Source of the DNA: an uncultured Bacillota bacterium
GTDB taxonomy: Bacteria; Bacillota_I; Bacilli_A; RFN20; CAG-631
NCBI GenBank assembly: GCA_905197115.1
Contig: CAJJXN010000016.1
Location: 1 to 25,626, forward strand
Direction of reading: 5' to 3'
Length of the DNA stretch: 25,626 bases
Part shown: positions 1-6,847 of the stretch, in pieces
How positions within the stretch are numbered: the first letter of the stretch is position 1
Layout of the letters: each line of letters starts with the position of its first letter
The notes under the pieces: generated by a model
What the model was told of the DNA's origin: nothing
Database searches by the model: none
Seen by the model: only the letters and a program-made list of their open reading frames with translations
Made by a program: the position numbers and the translations under genes

Positions 1-489
1 ATGGCTTGTAGGAGTTATGCTAGGCAATTTCCACGTAAGGCAGCAAGCTTTATTTTGACTGTTTGTATGCTTATGGCTTTAATTTTTATATTGCTTTTTC
101 AATTGAAAGCAGATTCTGCACGAGGACGCCTTTTAATATGGAAGAATACCTGTACTGCGGTGATGGAAAAGCCACTTATGGGGTATGGACCGGGAAGTTT
201 CCAAATGGTTTATGGAAAGGCGCAAGCTGCTTATTTTGCAGCAGGTAATGGTACAATGGAGGAAAAAAGAGTGGCAGGATATGCTGAATATGCATTTAAT
301 GAATATTTGCAATTTTGTTTGGAAGGTGGGATCGTTTTATTGTTACTGATTTTATCGTTTGGTATATCTGTTTTTAAACGAGGGATTGCCAGTAAACAGT
401 ATGGCTTTTGTGGAGCGCTGTTTTCGCTAGCAATATTTTCTTTTTTTTCTTTTAAAATCGTAGGATTTGTCTTTTTGTCTCCAATGTAG
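1..489 (+). CDS. O-antigen ligase/polymerase (Wzy_C) C-terminal fragment, Bacteroidetes-like, chimeric 3' end
   Basis: The frame is open from the window edge, so the true start is probably upstream. The protein has a membrane helix at about residues 15-35, then the loop typical of Wzy_C polysaccharide ligases (GRLLIWKNTCTAVMEKPLMG, followed by GYGPGSF and a YAFNEYLQ motif), then two more hydrophobic segments. In the family these membrane enzymes polymerise or ligate lipid-linked O-antigen. The loop resembles Bacteroidetes members as I remember them. The resemblance stops at FFSF, where relatives continue with a proline-containing helix; the last ~12 residues here are simply the antisense of yabP. 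Base composition is richer in G and C than the next kilobase. It is therefore a fragment joined to unrelated DNA, not a complete gene. Confidence 0.7.
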   Translation: MACRSYARQFPRKAASFILTVCMLMALIFILLFQLKADSARGRLLIWKNTCTAVMEKPLMGYGPGSFQMVYGKAQAAYFAAGNGTMEEKRVAGYAEYAFNEYLQFCLEGGIVLLLLILSFGISVFKRGIASKQYGFCGALFSLAIFSFFSFKIVGFVFLSPM

Positions 490-719
490 TTCATTTGATC
501 AATTTGACCTTTAATTTGTAAGATGCCATTATCTGTATCCATTTTTGAAATTGTTAAATTTTTCCCTTTGATGTGTAGGGTTCCATAAGGGGTAGAAATT
601 AAAAATTCCTGACTATCAAAACTTTGAATTGTTTTGATTCCTGTCATTTCTAAAGTATTTCTTTCCTTTAATGTGATAACATGTGGTTGATTCATTGTTG
701 TAGAAAATTGTTCTTCCAT
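231..719 (-). CDS. yabP: YabP sporulation protein, C-terminus replaced by the junction
   Basis: Residues 1-90 match the YabP/YqfC family: an all-beta domain with TLEMTGIKTIQSFDSQEFL, then GTLHIKGKNL and ILQIKGQIDQMNYIG. Bacillus YabP is about 100 aa and is made during sporulation from a cluster with yabO (rqcP) and yabQ. Only about 450-719 is genuine. Beyond K90 the frame runs on to 231 through the antisense of the foreign O-antigen ligase, giving a non-homologous tail of about 70 residues. The start at 719 is supported by AGGAGG seven bases upstream; an internal ATG at 695 is less likely. That ribosome site lies inside a hairpin (727-757). The expected yabQ and divIC are absent because the contig changes identity here. 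Confidence 0.85.
   Translation of the reverse strand: MEEQFSTTMNQPHVITLKERNTLEMTGIKTIQSFDSQEFLISTPYGTLHIKGKNLTISKMDTDNGILQIKGQIDQMNYIGDKKTNPTILKEKKENIASENSAPQKPYCLLAIPRLKTDIPNDKISNNKTIPPSKQNCKYSLNAYSAYPATLFSSIVPLPAAK
436..455. other. Probable chimeric junction between foreign DNA and the main contig
   Basis: In this T-rich stretch the plus-strand O-antigen ligase homology ends and the minus-strand YabP homology begins. Hand counts of G+C are 25/60 (bases 1-60) and 27/60 (121-180) against 19/60 (481-540). Homopolymer T provides microhomology for a false assembly join. A real rearrangement is possible but less likely. Confidence 0.6.
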
Positions 720-726
720 AAAAAAA

Positions 727-757
727 CCTCCTACTGCAATTTATGCATACTAGGAGG
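727..757 (-). promoter_or_regulatory. Hairpin sequestering the yabP ribosome binding site, overlapping the rqcP stop
   Basis: On the minus-strand RNA, CCUCCUA (757-751) can pair fully with UAGGAGG (733-727). A second 4-bp stem, UGCA with UGCA (747-744 and 738-735), closes a 5-nt loop. The AGGAGG of yabP is entirely in the right arm, and the UAG stop of rqcP (752-750) begins in the left arm. A ribosome finishing rqcP would open the stem, so yabP translation is probably coupled to rqcP. Pairing is seen in the sequence; coupling is inference. Confidence 0.6.
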
Positions 758-1016
758 CATTTATTCCTTCTTCTGAAATGATTTCATACAAAGAAGTCAC
801 TTCTGCTTTTGATTGTTTTAAAATATCGGTGTTAAGAACTCGTATAATTATCTTTTTATTTCCGAGGTAAAGTGTAATTTTATCATTTATATGTACAATA
901 CTTGAAGGTTTTGCAATTTTATCATTAATTTTAACTTGTCCAAAGTTAATGATATCTTTGCTAATTGTTCGTCTTTTTATAATTCGACATACTTTTAAAT
1001 ATTTGTCTAAACGCAT
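750..1016 (-). CDS. rqcP: RqcP (YabO), S4-domain ribosome quality control factor
   Basis: An 88-residue S4 RNA-binding domain protein beginning MRLDKYLKVCRIIKRRTISK, with the family's pattern through INDKIAKPSS and VHINDKITLYLG. In Bacillus, RqcP/YabO works with RqcH on stalled 50S subunits during alanine tailing; it lies next to yabP. I chose ATG 1016 because GGTGAT sits a few bases upstream; the in-frame TTG at 1028 would add four residues not seen in the family. It lies 34 nt after spoVT on the same strand, and its TAG stop is embedded in the hairpin controlling yabP. The murJ-like yabM and yabN genes that separate spoVT and yabO in Bacillus are missing here. Confidence 0.88.
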   Translation of the reverse strand: MRLDKYLKVCRIIKRRTISKDIINFGQVKINDKIAKPSSIVHINDKITLYLGNKKIIIRVLNTDILKQSKAEVTSLYEIISEEGINAS

Positions 1017-1050
1017 TTTTATCACCAAAAATATTATACATAAAAAATGC

Positions 1051-1575
1051 TTAACTATCTAGTTGTTTTAAAATGAATTTTTTAAAATATAAACCGATTT
1101 CATTCTCACAATTTTGTAAAGAGCGATCGTTTTCAATTAAAATAAATAAACCATGTAATAAATCTCTACTAAATAATGGAAAGATATAACACATACGTGT
1201 TTCTATTTGACCAGTTACAATACAAAGGTTGCGTTTTTTAATAATCGCTTGTAAGTTAATTTCTTCAATAATTGATTTATCTAAATATTGATCTATATAT
1301 AATTCGCTACCTTTACCATAACTTACTATAATTTTATCTGTATCAGCAATAATAATTGTGGCATTGCTGAATTCATTTACCACTTTTGCAATATTAAATA
1401 ATTCTTCTTCCATTCCAAAAAGAGTAGAATATTTTTTTAACACAATTTTATTGTTTTCGTCCATGTAAATTTCTACATTATCACCTGTATTAATTCGTAA
1501 GTTTTTTCTGATTTCTTTTGGAATAACTATTCTACCTAACTCATCAATTCGTCGTACAATGCCTGTATCTTTCAT
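1051..1575 (-). CDS. spoVT: Stage V sporulation protein T (AbrB-type regulator with GAF-like domain)
   Basis: Residues 1-50 are an AbrB/SpoVT swapped-hairpin DNA-binding domain (TGIVRRIDELGRIVIPKEIR, then LRINTGDNVEIY). The remainder, to residue 174, fits the GAF-like sensor half; Bacillus SpoVT is 178 aa. In the family it is a forespore regulator that adjusts SigG-dependent genes. The start has a good ribosome site (GAGGTGA) just upstream. A perfect CATACTA, the -10 of forespore sigma factors, lies 19-25 nt upstream of the start codon. It is the first gene of the spoVT-rqcP-yabP group and is divergent from rpsU. Confidence 0.93.
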   Translation of the reverse strand: MKDTGIVRRIDELGRIVIPKEIRKNLRINTGDNVEIYMDENNKIVLKKYSTLFGMEEELFNIAKVVNEFSNATIIIADTDKIIVSYGKGSELYIDQYLDKSIIEEINLQAIIKKRNLCIVTGQIETRMCYIFPLFSRDLLHGLFILIENDRSLQNCENEIGLYFKKFILKQLDS

Positions 1576-1593
1576 TTGACTTCACCTCTTTTT

Positions 1594-1600
1594 TAGTATG
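1594..1600 (-). promoter_or_regulatory. Possible SigG/SigF-type -10 element upstream of spoVT
   Basis: Minus strand reads CATACTA, identical to the SigG -10 consensus as I know it. No clear -35 stands at the right distance, and the predicted RNA start would fall within the ribosome site, so this call is weak. The surrounding TAGTA-TGCG-TACTA is also a short inverted repeat. Confidence 0.3.
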
Positions 1601-1727
1601 CGTACTATTTATTTTTTTATAATCATTCTTTGTGGACTTTAAAAAATATTTTTAAAAGTGAATTTAAACGATTCTTTAATCAAAAATGATTCTTTCGCTT
1701 TCTTTTTACAAAAGTTCCATTTTTTTA

Positions 1728-1756
1728 TTGATTTTTAAATGAAAAAATCCTATAAT
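1728..1756 (+). promoter_or_regulatory. SigA promoter of rpsU
   Basis: TTGATT (1728-1733), 17-bp spacer, perfect TATAAT (1751-1756). The RNA would start near 1763, leaving a leader of about 35 nt that carries AAAGGAGGG. Confidence 0.75.
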
Positions 1757-1797
1757 CATAAAGGGATAGCAATTTGCTTCAAAAGGAGGGATGTTAA

Positions 1798-1980
1798 ATG
1801 CCAAAAACTGTAGTTCGTGAAAACGAATCACTTGATGATGCTCTTCGTCGTTTTAAAAGACAAGTCTCTAAAGCAGGAACTCTTGCTGAAGCACGCAAAA
1901 GAGAATTCTATTTAAAACCAGGAATTCGTAAAAAATTAAAATCTGAAATGGCTCGCCGCAAAGGTGGCTCTAGTCGTTAA
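1798..1980 (+). CDS. rpsU: 30S ribosomal protein S21
   Basis: A 60-residue, very basic protein typical of bS21 (VVRENESLDDALRRFKRQVS near the N-terminus, then an Arg/Lys-rich C-terminal half). It belongs to the small ribosomal subunit near the mRNA exit platform. AAGGAGGG stands 7 nt before the ATG. It has its own promoter and terminator, so it appears monocistronic. In Bacillus rpsU is followed by yqeY and then, after several genes, yqfC-yqfD-phoH; here a lipoprotein gene occupies the gap. Confidence 0.97.
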   Translation: MPKTVVRENESLDDALRRFKRQVSKAGTLAEARKREFYLKPGIRKKLKSEMARRKGGSSR

Positions 1981-1991
1981 TTGGACATTAT

Positions 1992-2024
1992 AAAACCTCG
2001 TTTTATTAAAAATGAGGTTTTTTT
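1992..2024 (+). terminator. Intrinsic terminator of rpsU
   Basis: AAAACCTC (1992-1999) pairs with GAGGTTTT (2014-2021), with further A/T pairing inside, and the right arm runs into a T tract. Confidence 0.85.
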
Positions 2025-2078
2025 GTTGTAAAATCGAGTAAATAAAAGCATCCTTTCTACATTTTACCAAAAAAACAG

Positions 2079-2107
2079 TTGAAAAATGAACATTTTTATG
2101 ATAAAAT
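2079..2107 (+). promoter_or_regulatory. SigA promoter with extended -10, lipoprotein gene
   Basis: TTGAAA (2079-2084), 17-bp spacer, TAAAAT (2102-2107) preceded by the extended element TGA (2099-2101). Confidence 0.7.
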
Positions 2108-2142
2108 AATCACAACTTTTTTTAGAAAGGAAAGGATATATT

Positions 2143-3840
2143 ATGAAAAATAAAAAAATGTTACTTATGCCATTGGCAGCTTTATTAGCTTTAGTTGGTT
2201 GTAAAACTAGTGGGTCAAATTCGAGTTCAACGGTAATCACCCCTGATCCAGATCTTCCATCTTCTATTGACGATGTTTATGAATTGCTTGAAACGGTAGA
2301 AGAAATGAGAGGATTAGCAAATCACGTGTATTTGTCTCAACCTTCTTATTTTGATTCAATTTTGGAAATGAATTTTTATGATGACAATTCTTATGATGCA
2401 AAGACGAGTCTTTTCGGAGAAGATGCAGCCATGGTTTATTTTGGACCATTACAAGGTGTTGAAAATAAGGTTGTAGAAGTCATGTCAATGGAAGGCGAAG
2501 TTGAAGCTTATACTAAGACAATTGGTACTGATGAACAAGCAAGTGTTGATCCAGACACATACATTACTATGGGCGATATTGAATGGTTAATGGGAAGTTT
2601 CTTAGTTTCTGGAAATGATGATTTTTCAGGTGTTATGATGGATATTATGATGGGTGATGAATTTAATGATGAAGAAGATTTATGGGTAAAACCTTGGAAA
2701 GTTTCTTCATCTATAAATGAAGAAACAAAGAACCTTGTTGTTCAATTAAATGGTGGATATTATGATATTACTTTTGATGAAAACTATGAGGATATTGATG
2801 GATTTTATTCAAAAACCTTAACCTTAATAGTAGATGAAGAAAGTTTCTTATTAAGCGCTAAATTAGAATCAGTAGTTTATAAAGCAAGTGATTTTGATGA
2901 AACTACTTTAGAAATTAAAGAAGATGCTACAGTTTTAGAAGAAGTTTTAGACTATGAAGCAATTGCAACAAAAGGTGAAAAATTGGATGCTACTAAAGGA
3001 CATCTTTTATATGATCCTTTTAAAGAAAATCATTTAATTCCGCAAACTGCTACTATTAAAGTTGGAAAAGAAGATGCTGCAGGTAATTTAGTAGAAACAA
3101 CTACTTTTGATTTAAATGATACATTTGCTTTTGAAATAGAAGGTTTAAATGAAACGACCATAGAAACAATGAGAATGTCATCTTCTAATCGTGCCGTTAT
3201 TAATGGAAGTGGTACGATTAATGGAGTAGGAACTGCAACTTTAACATTTAATAGTGCTTATGTAGAATTTGAAGTAGAAATTACCGTAACGAAAAGTCTT
3301 GAATTTAGTGTAGAATATTTAAGTGATGGTGGTGCTAATTTAACTTGGGACGCTGTAGATGGTGCCACAAATTATGATATTTATGTTGTTTTTGAAGGAA
3401 GCGAAAAAGAACATCAAACAAATGTGACTACAAACACTTATAAATTACATTCTATATTTTTTAGTTCATGGTATGAAGGTGGATCAATTTTAGTGGAAGC
3501 AAAAAATGCAGCAGGAGAAGTATTATCTTCAGGTGTATGGGCGATTGTTGCTGGGGAACCAGAAGTAGAAAAAGATGCATTTGAAGGCACTTGGACACAA
3601 ACAACTTCTGCTACGAATCATTTTACTTTTGATGGTGTGGGAAATGGAACTTTTGAAAATGGTTCTTTAACTATTACTTTCACTTACACAGTGGATGCAA
3701 ATGGAAAACTTACTTTTGCCAATCAAACAAATACAGATGTTTTTGAATTTAAAGGAGCAAGTATTAATGCCTCTAATCAATTAGTTGTCAATGTTGAACA
3801 AGATTATGAAGATTATACTTGGACTTTTACTCACAATTAA
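2143..3840 (+). CDS. Large acidic secreted lipoprotein with Big-like and FN3-like domains
   Basis: A 565-residue protein with a short signal peptide and a lipobox (LVGC, lipidated Cys20), followed by a Ser-rich linker, so it should be anchored to the outer face of the membrane. Residues about 45-290 form an unrecognised, strongly acidic beta-rich region with repeated Asp/Glu/Tyr. About 300-385 ends like a bacterial Ig-like domain (GTINGVGTATLTF). About 385-470 resembles a fibronectin type III fold (LTWDAVDGATNYDIYV). The last ~90 residues (FEGTWTQTT, then VFEFKGASI) look like a small lipocalin- or META-type beta barrel. AGAAAGGAAAGG precedes the ATG, and promoter and terminator flank it. Adhesion or ligand binding is plausible, but no function can be assigned. 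Confidence 0.85.
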   Translation: MKNKKMLLMPLAALLALVGCKTSGSNSSSTVITPDPDLPSSIDDVYELLETVEEMRGLANHVYLSQPSYFDSILEMNFYDDNSYDAKTSLFGEDAAMVYFGPLQGVENKVVEVMSMEGEVEAYTKTIGTDEQASVDPDTYITMGDIEWLMGSFLVSGNDDFSGVMMDIMMGDEFNDEEDLWVKPWKVSSSINEETKNLVVQLNGGYYDITFDENYEDIDGFYSKTLTLIVDEESFLLSAKLESVVYKASDFDETTLEIKEDATVLEEVLDYEAIATKGEKLDATKGHLLYDPFKENHLIPQTATIKVGKEDAAGNLVETTTFDLNDTFAFEIEGLNETTIETMRMSSSNRAVINGSGTINGVGTATLTFNSAYVEFEVEITVTKSLEFSVEYLSDGGANLTWDAVDGATNYDIYVVFEGSEKEHQTNVTTNTYKLHSIFFSSWYEGGSILVEAKNAAGEVLSSGVWAIVAGEPEVEKDAFEGTWTQTTSATNHFTFDGVGNGTFENGSLTITFTYTVDANGKLTFANQTNTDVFEFKGASINASNQLVVNVEQDYEDYTWTFTHN

Positions 3841-3864
3841 TTCATATTTTAAATAAAAAAATTA

Positions 3865-3897
3865 AAGGAGAATAGAATACTATTCTTCTTTTTTTTT
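3865..3897 (+). terminator. Intrinsic terminator after the lipoprotein gene
   Basis: An 11-bp stem (3865-3875 with 3880-3890, one G-U pair) has the loop AATA and a T tract immediately after it. Confidence 0.85.
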
Positions 3898-3925
3898 GCA
3901 TATAGTGAAAAGAGAAGGTGATTGC

Positions 3926-4138
3926 ATGATTTATATTGAGGGAAACCAAATTCGAATTCAACTATTTAATAAAATATTAAGAGTCAGCGATAGTTGCATT
4001 ATTGTAGCAATGAAAGATAAAAAAGTAATGATTGATGGTTATAAGTTATGCATTACTTATTTAGAAAAAACCGAAATCATTATAGTGGGTAGAGTAAGTC
4101 AAATTAAATTTGTATATGATGAGGCATGCATATGTTAA
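3926..4138 (+). CDS. yqfC: YqfC-like sporulation protein (YabP family), short form
   Basis: About 70 residues, starting MIYIEGNQIRIQLFNK and continuing ILRVSDSCIIVAMKDKKVMI; the tail VGRVSQIKFVYDE matches the end of YabP/YqfC domains. Bacillus YqfC is about 93 aa and is expressed in the mother cell with yqfD. I chose ATG 3926 because AGAAGGTGA stands 5 nt upstream; an upstream in-frame ATG at 3896 falls inside the preceding terminator. CATATAGT at 3899-3906 resembles a SigE -10 but lies very close to the ribosome site, so this is uncertain. It overlaps the start of yqfD. The N-terminal ~20 residues of Bacillus YqfC are missing. Confidence 0.8.
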   Translation: MIYIEGNQIRIQLFNKILRVSDSCIIVAMKDKKVMIDGYKLCITYLEKTEIIIVGRVSQIKFVYDEACIC

Positions 4139-5070
4139 AATCTTTAGATAAATATGAAGTAAGAGTGTTTGATATATCAACTCCACTAAATCAACTTAAA
4201 GAAGAAAAAGTAACCTTATATCGTTTAAAGAAAATCGATGAATTTACGTATACTTTTTATGCTTCTCCTTATGCTAGAAATCGTATAAAAAAAGTTTTTA
4301 ACAATCCTAAATTAATTCAAAAAGTAGGACTATTTCATATTATAGAAAATGCATTTAAATATAAAACAACGATTTTAGCGTTAATTGCATCTATTCTCTT
4401 GTTTTTCTTATATAGCAATCGAATTTGGAAAATAAATATCACAGGTGATGCCAATAAATTATATCCAGAAATTCAAAATACTTTACAAAAAAATAAGATT
4501 AAAGCGGGTATGAATAAAATCAATCAAGAATCTTTATTATTGATTGAAGATAAAATGCTTTATGATTTAAAAGATAAAATAGAATGGCTAGAAATTCGTA
4601 TTAATGGTTCAACTTTGACTGTGAAATTTTTACAAAAACGAACTTCTAAACCACCTGTTTTATTAAATAATTCTCTATACGCGACAAAAGATGGAGTCAT
4701 TCATTCCTTTGATATAAAAAATGGAGAAAAAGTTGTAAAAGTTAATGATTATGTAAAAAAAGGGGATTTATTAGTTAAAGATGTAGTCACTACAGATCAA
4801 AATCAAGATGTTTATGTGGGCACTTATGGAAGTGTATATGCTTATACTTGGTATACTGTGGATTCCACCTATATGTTAAAAGAAAATGAAACATATAATG
4901 AAGTAGATATCTTTACCAAATTATTAATGGAATCACGAAATGTCGTAGCAAAAGAAATTACAGAAAATGAGTCCATTAATAAAGAAAATGTGATACAATT
5001 TAAAAGAGAAGGTAAAATAATAACGATGAAAGTACATTTTACTTGTATCGAAGATATCACGAAGGAATGA
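4132..5070 (+). CDS. yqfD: Sporulation protein YqfD, compact form
   Basis: A cytoplasmic N-terminal part of about 80 residues, one membrane helix (about 80-98, TTILALIASILLFFLYSN), then the diagnostic NRIWKINITG and a predicted extracytoplasmic domain with DKIEWLEIRING and the TWY motif of YqfD. The family acts in sporulation in the mother cell. Bacillus YqfD is near 398 aa; this one is 313, and comparison from memory places the loss after TWY, where about 65 residues of the outer domain are gone while the C-terminal region remains. ATG 4132 is preferred over 4126 because GAGG (4121-4124) is then 7 nt away. It overlaps the yqfC stop by 7 nt, and phoH follows after 4 nt, so the three are one operon. 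Confidence 0.85.
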   Translation: MLKSLDKYEVRVFDISTPLNQLKEEKVTLYRLKKIDEFTYTFYASPYARNRIKKVFNNPKLIQKVGLFHIIENAFKYKTTILALIASILLFFLYSNRIWKINITGDANKLYPEIQNTLQKNKIKAGMNKINQESLLLIEDKMLYDLKDKIEWLEIRINGSTLTVKFLQKRTSKPPVLLNNSLYATKDGVIHSFDIKNGEKVVKVNDYVKKGDLLVKDVVTTDQNQDVYVGTYGSVYAYTWYTVDSTYMLKENETYNEVDIFTKLLMESRNVVAKEITENESINKENVIQFKREGKIITMKVHFTCIEDITKE

Positions 5071-5074
5071 TTGA

Positions 5075-6022
5075 ATGAAACACATCTTTGACTTAAATAC
5101 TTATGACTTATCCTTAGAACAAATAAAAAAATTATTTGGGACAGATGATTCAAATATGCATAGGATTGAAAATTATTTTCAAGTATCTATTTTTGGAAAT
5201 GGAGATAAACTATTTATAGAATCAAAAGAAGAGGATAACATCTCAAAAGTGTGTAAGAGCTTAGAGTGGATGATTAAATATATTAAAAAAGAAAAAGATA
5301 TAGATAAAATGAGCATTGACCGAATTTTTCAACAAGCAAAAGATAATCAATACTTTGAAGATGAAGGCATAAAGTTTGTTACGACTTATCAAAAAAGAGT
5401 AATTAAGCCCAAAAATGAAAGCCAATTACGCTATTTTAAATTACTTGAAAAAAATACGATTATTTTTGCATTAGGAGCGGCTGGAACAGGAAAGACATTT
5501 TTAGCTGTTGCCTATGCCGTTGAACAATTAAAGAAAAATAAAATTCAAAAAATAATTATTACAAGGCCAATTGTGGAAGCTGGAGAAAATTTAGGCTTTT
5601 TACCAGGTGAATTAAAAGAAAAAGTGGATCCTTATTTGACACCCATTTATGATGCTTTAAATACTTTTTTAAGTGGAGAGGTAGTTCAAAAGTATATAGA
5701 AAAGGGAATGATTGAGATTGCGCCTTTAGCTTATATGAGAGGGCGTACATTAAGTGATGCAATCATCATATTAGATGAGGCACAAAACACTACAACAACA
5801 CAGATGAAAATGTTTTTAACTCGCTTAGGATATAATGCTAAAATGATTATCACAGGTGATGAATCACAAGTTGATTTAAAAAAATCAGAAACAAGTGGAT
5901 TAATTCATGCAAAAAACATTTTAAAAGAGATTGATCAAATTGCTTTTATTTCATTTTTAGCCAAAGATGTAGTTCGAAATCCATTGGTTGGAAAAATTAT
6001 TCAAGCATACGATAAAGATTAA
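5075..6022 (+). CDS. phoH: PhoH-family ATPase
   Basis: A 315-residue PhoH-like P-loop NTPase. Residues 1-110 hold the small N-terminal RNA-binding (KH-like) part. The Walker A is GAAGTGKT (134-141); the characteristic TRPIVEAGENLGFLPGEL follows, and the Walker B is IILDEAQN (DEAQ 234-237). PhoH proteins are linked to RNA metabolism and ribosome maturation, and usually sit next to ybeY. Here the gene ends at a terminator and ybeY is absent. It starts 4 nt after yqfD with AAGGAATGA as ribosome site. Confidence 0.93.
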   Translation: MKHIFDLNTYDLSLEQIKKLFGTDDSNMHRIENYFQVSIFGNGDKLFIESKEEDNISKVCKSLEWMIKYIKKEKDIDKMSIDRIFQQAKDNQYFEDEGIKFVTTYQKRVIKPKNESQLRYFKLLEKNTIIFALGAAGTGKTFLAVAYAVEQLKKNKIQKIIITRPIVEAGENLGFLPGELKEKVDPYLTPIYDALNTFLSGEVVQKYIEKGMIEIAPLAYMRGRTLSDAIIILDEAQNTTTTQMKMFLTRLGYNAKMIITGDESQVDLKKSETSGLIHAKNILKEIDQIAFISFLAKDVVRNPLVGKIIQAYDKD

Positions 6023-6030
6023 TAAAAGAT

Positions 6031-6051
6031 AGTCCGAAAGGACTTTTTTTT
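6031..6051 (+). terminator. Intrinsic terminator of yqfC-yqfD-phoH
   Basis: AGTCC, GAAA tetraloop, GGACT, then seven or more T. It lies directly downstream of the phoH stop. Confidence 0.85.
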
Positions 6052-6073
6052 ATTTTATAAAAAAAGAATGCTA

Positions 6074-6109
6074 TTGACAAAAATATGCGGGGGGGGGGTA
6101 TTATATAAT
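6074..6109 (+). promoter_or_regulatory. Candidate phase-variable promoter with poly-G spacer
   Basis: A perfect -35 TTGACA (6074-6079) is followed by a spacer containing ten G, then TATTAT (6099-6104) and the overlapping TATAAT (6104-6109). The spacer is 19 bp to the first -10 and 24 bp to the second. Both are longer than the optimal 17, so loss or gain of G would change promoter strength. The leader to the first start codon is about 95 nt. Confidence 0.75.
6089..6098 (+). repeat. Homopolymer tract of ten G
   Basis: Ten consecutive G are seen in a surrounding sequence that is strongly A/T-rich, exactly between the -35 and -10 of a promoter. Such tracts slip during replication. The exact count could also be affected by sequencing or assembly. 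Confidence 0.95.
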
Positions 6110-6111
6110 TG

Positions 6112-6130
6112 TCTTCTTATACAAAGAAGA
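6112..6130 (+). promoter_or_regulatory. Small hairpin at the start of the leader
   Basis: TCTTCTT (6112-6118), loop ATACA, AAGAAGA (6124-6130): seven perfect pairs near the predicted 5' end of the transcript. It has no T tract and is not a terminator. It could protect the 5' end of the mRNA; no role is proven. Confidence 0.35.
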
Positions 6131-6211
6131 ATTTTTATGTTATTAAAATTATAAAATGAGAAAAAATATATTCAAATGATGTTCATAAAGTAAAATAAAA
6201 GGAGAAACAAT

Positions 6212-6847
6212 ATGAAGCAAGGAAAAATTAACCTATTACTCATATTATGCACAATTGCATTAATTAGTGTTGGTTTTTCTTCTTGGCAAATTTCAAACGA
6301 TTTTCATCCTAATGGACAATTTGTTGTAGATGATATTATTGATTTATCAAATATAATCAATATGGATGAAAGAAAGACATCTATGGGAATTTCGACATTT
6401 AAATTGGGGAATGAAGGATTTATTAGTAATGGTCAAATAACAAATGAAGCGAATCTTATTTATTTTTTTAAAATTAATAATGTTAAATTTTTAGAGGCTA
6501 ATTTGGACAACACAAATTTTTCTTTAAGAGTAGAGTTAGAACAAAGTCCTTTAACGAATTTTAAATTAATTACATCTAAATATTTGGAATCTTATATTTA
6601 TTTGGATACAAATGATTTAGGCTCATATAAAGAGGGTTATGCACTAAATATTGATGATGATAATAATTTTTGTTATGCAGAATTTATTTTAGCAGATGAA
6701 AAAATGGGAGTGAGCAACTTTTATTTTTCTCTTAAATTTAATTTTTTTATTTCTGATATTGAATCTTATAAAAATGAGATTGCTGCTTTTTCAGATGAAA
6801 TAGCAGCTGGTTGTAGATTGAAAATATTTTTGGGGAATGCATTATGA
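6212..6847 (+). CDS. Exported protein with SipW-type signal, first gene of the poly-G operon
   Basis: A 211-residue protein. Residues 7-22 are hydrophobic and followed by SVGFSSWQISNDF and then a hydrophobic/acidic strand (FVVDDIIDL). This is the layout of SipW-dependent precursors such as TasA or camelysin (GGGTWAAF-type cleavage region), so export and signal cleavage are likely. The rest is predicted beta-rich with no motif I recognise. AAAGGAGA stands 7 nt before the ATG. Its stop overlaps the start of the next gene in an ATGA, so the two are co-translated and probably cooperate. A fibre- or matrix-like role is possible by analogy only. Confidence 0.75.
   Translation: MKQGKINLLLILCTIALISVGFSSWQISNDFHPNGQFVVDDIIDLSNIINMDERKTSMGISTFKLGNEGFISNGQITNEANLIYFFKINNVKFLEANLDNTNFSLRVELEQSPLTNFKLITSKYLESYIYLDTNDLGSYKEGYALNIDDDNNFCYAEFILADEKMGVSNFYFSLKFNFFISDIESYKNEIAAFSDEIAAGCRLKIFLGNAL

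Noticed and set aside
231..449. C-terminal extension of YabP of about 70 residues
   Set aside because: It is the antisense of the O-antigen ligase coding sequence and has no family resemblance; it arises from the junction.
4869..5153. Minus-strand reading frame of 94 codons
   Set aside because: It lies across yqfD and phoH, has no ribosome site or recognisable domain, and follows from A/T-rich codon use.
6074..6130. An invertible promoter element
   Set aside because: No inverted repeats flank the promoter and no recombinase gene lies in the window; the only inverted repeat is the small leader hairpin.
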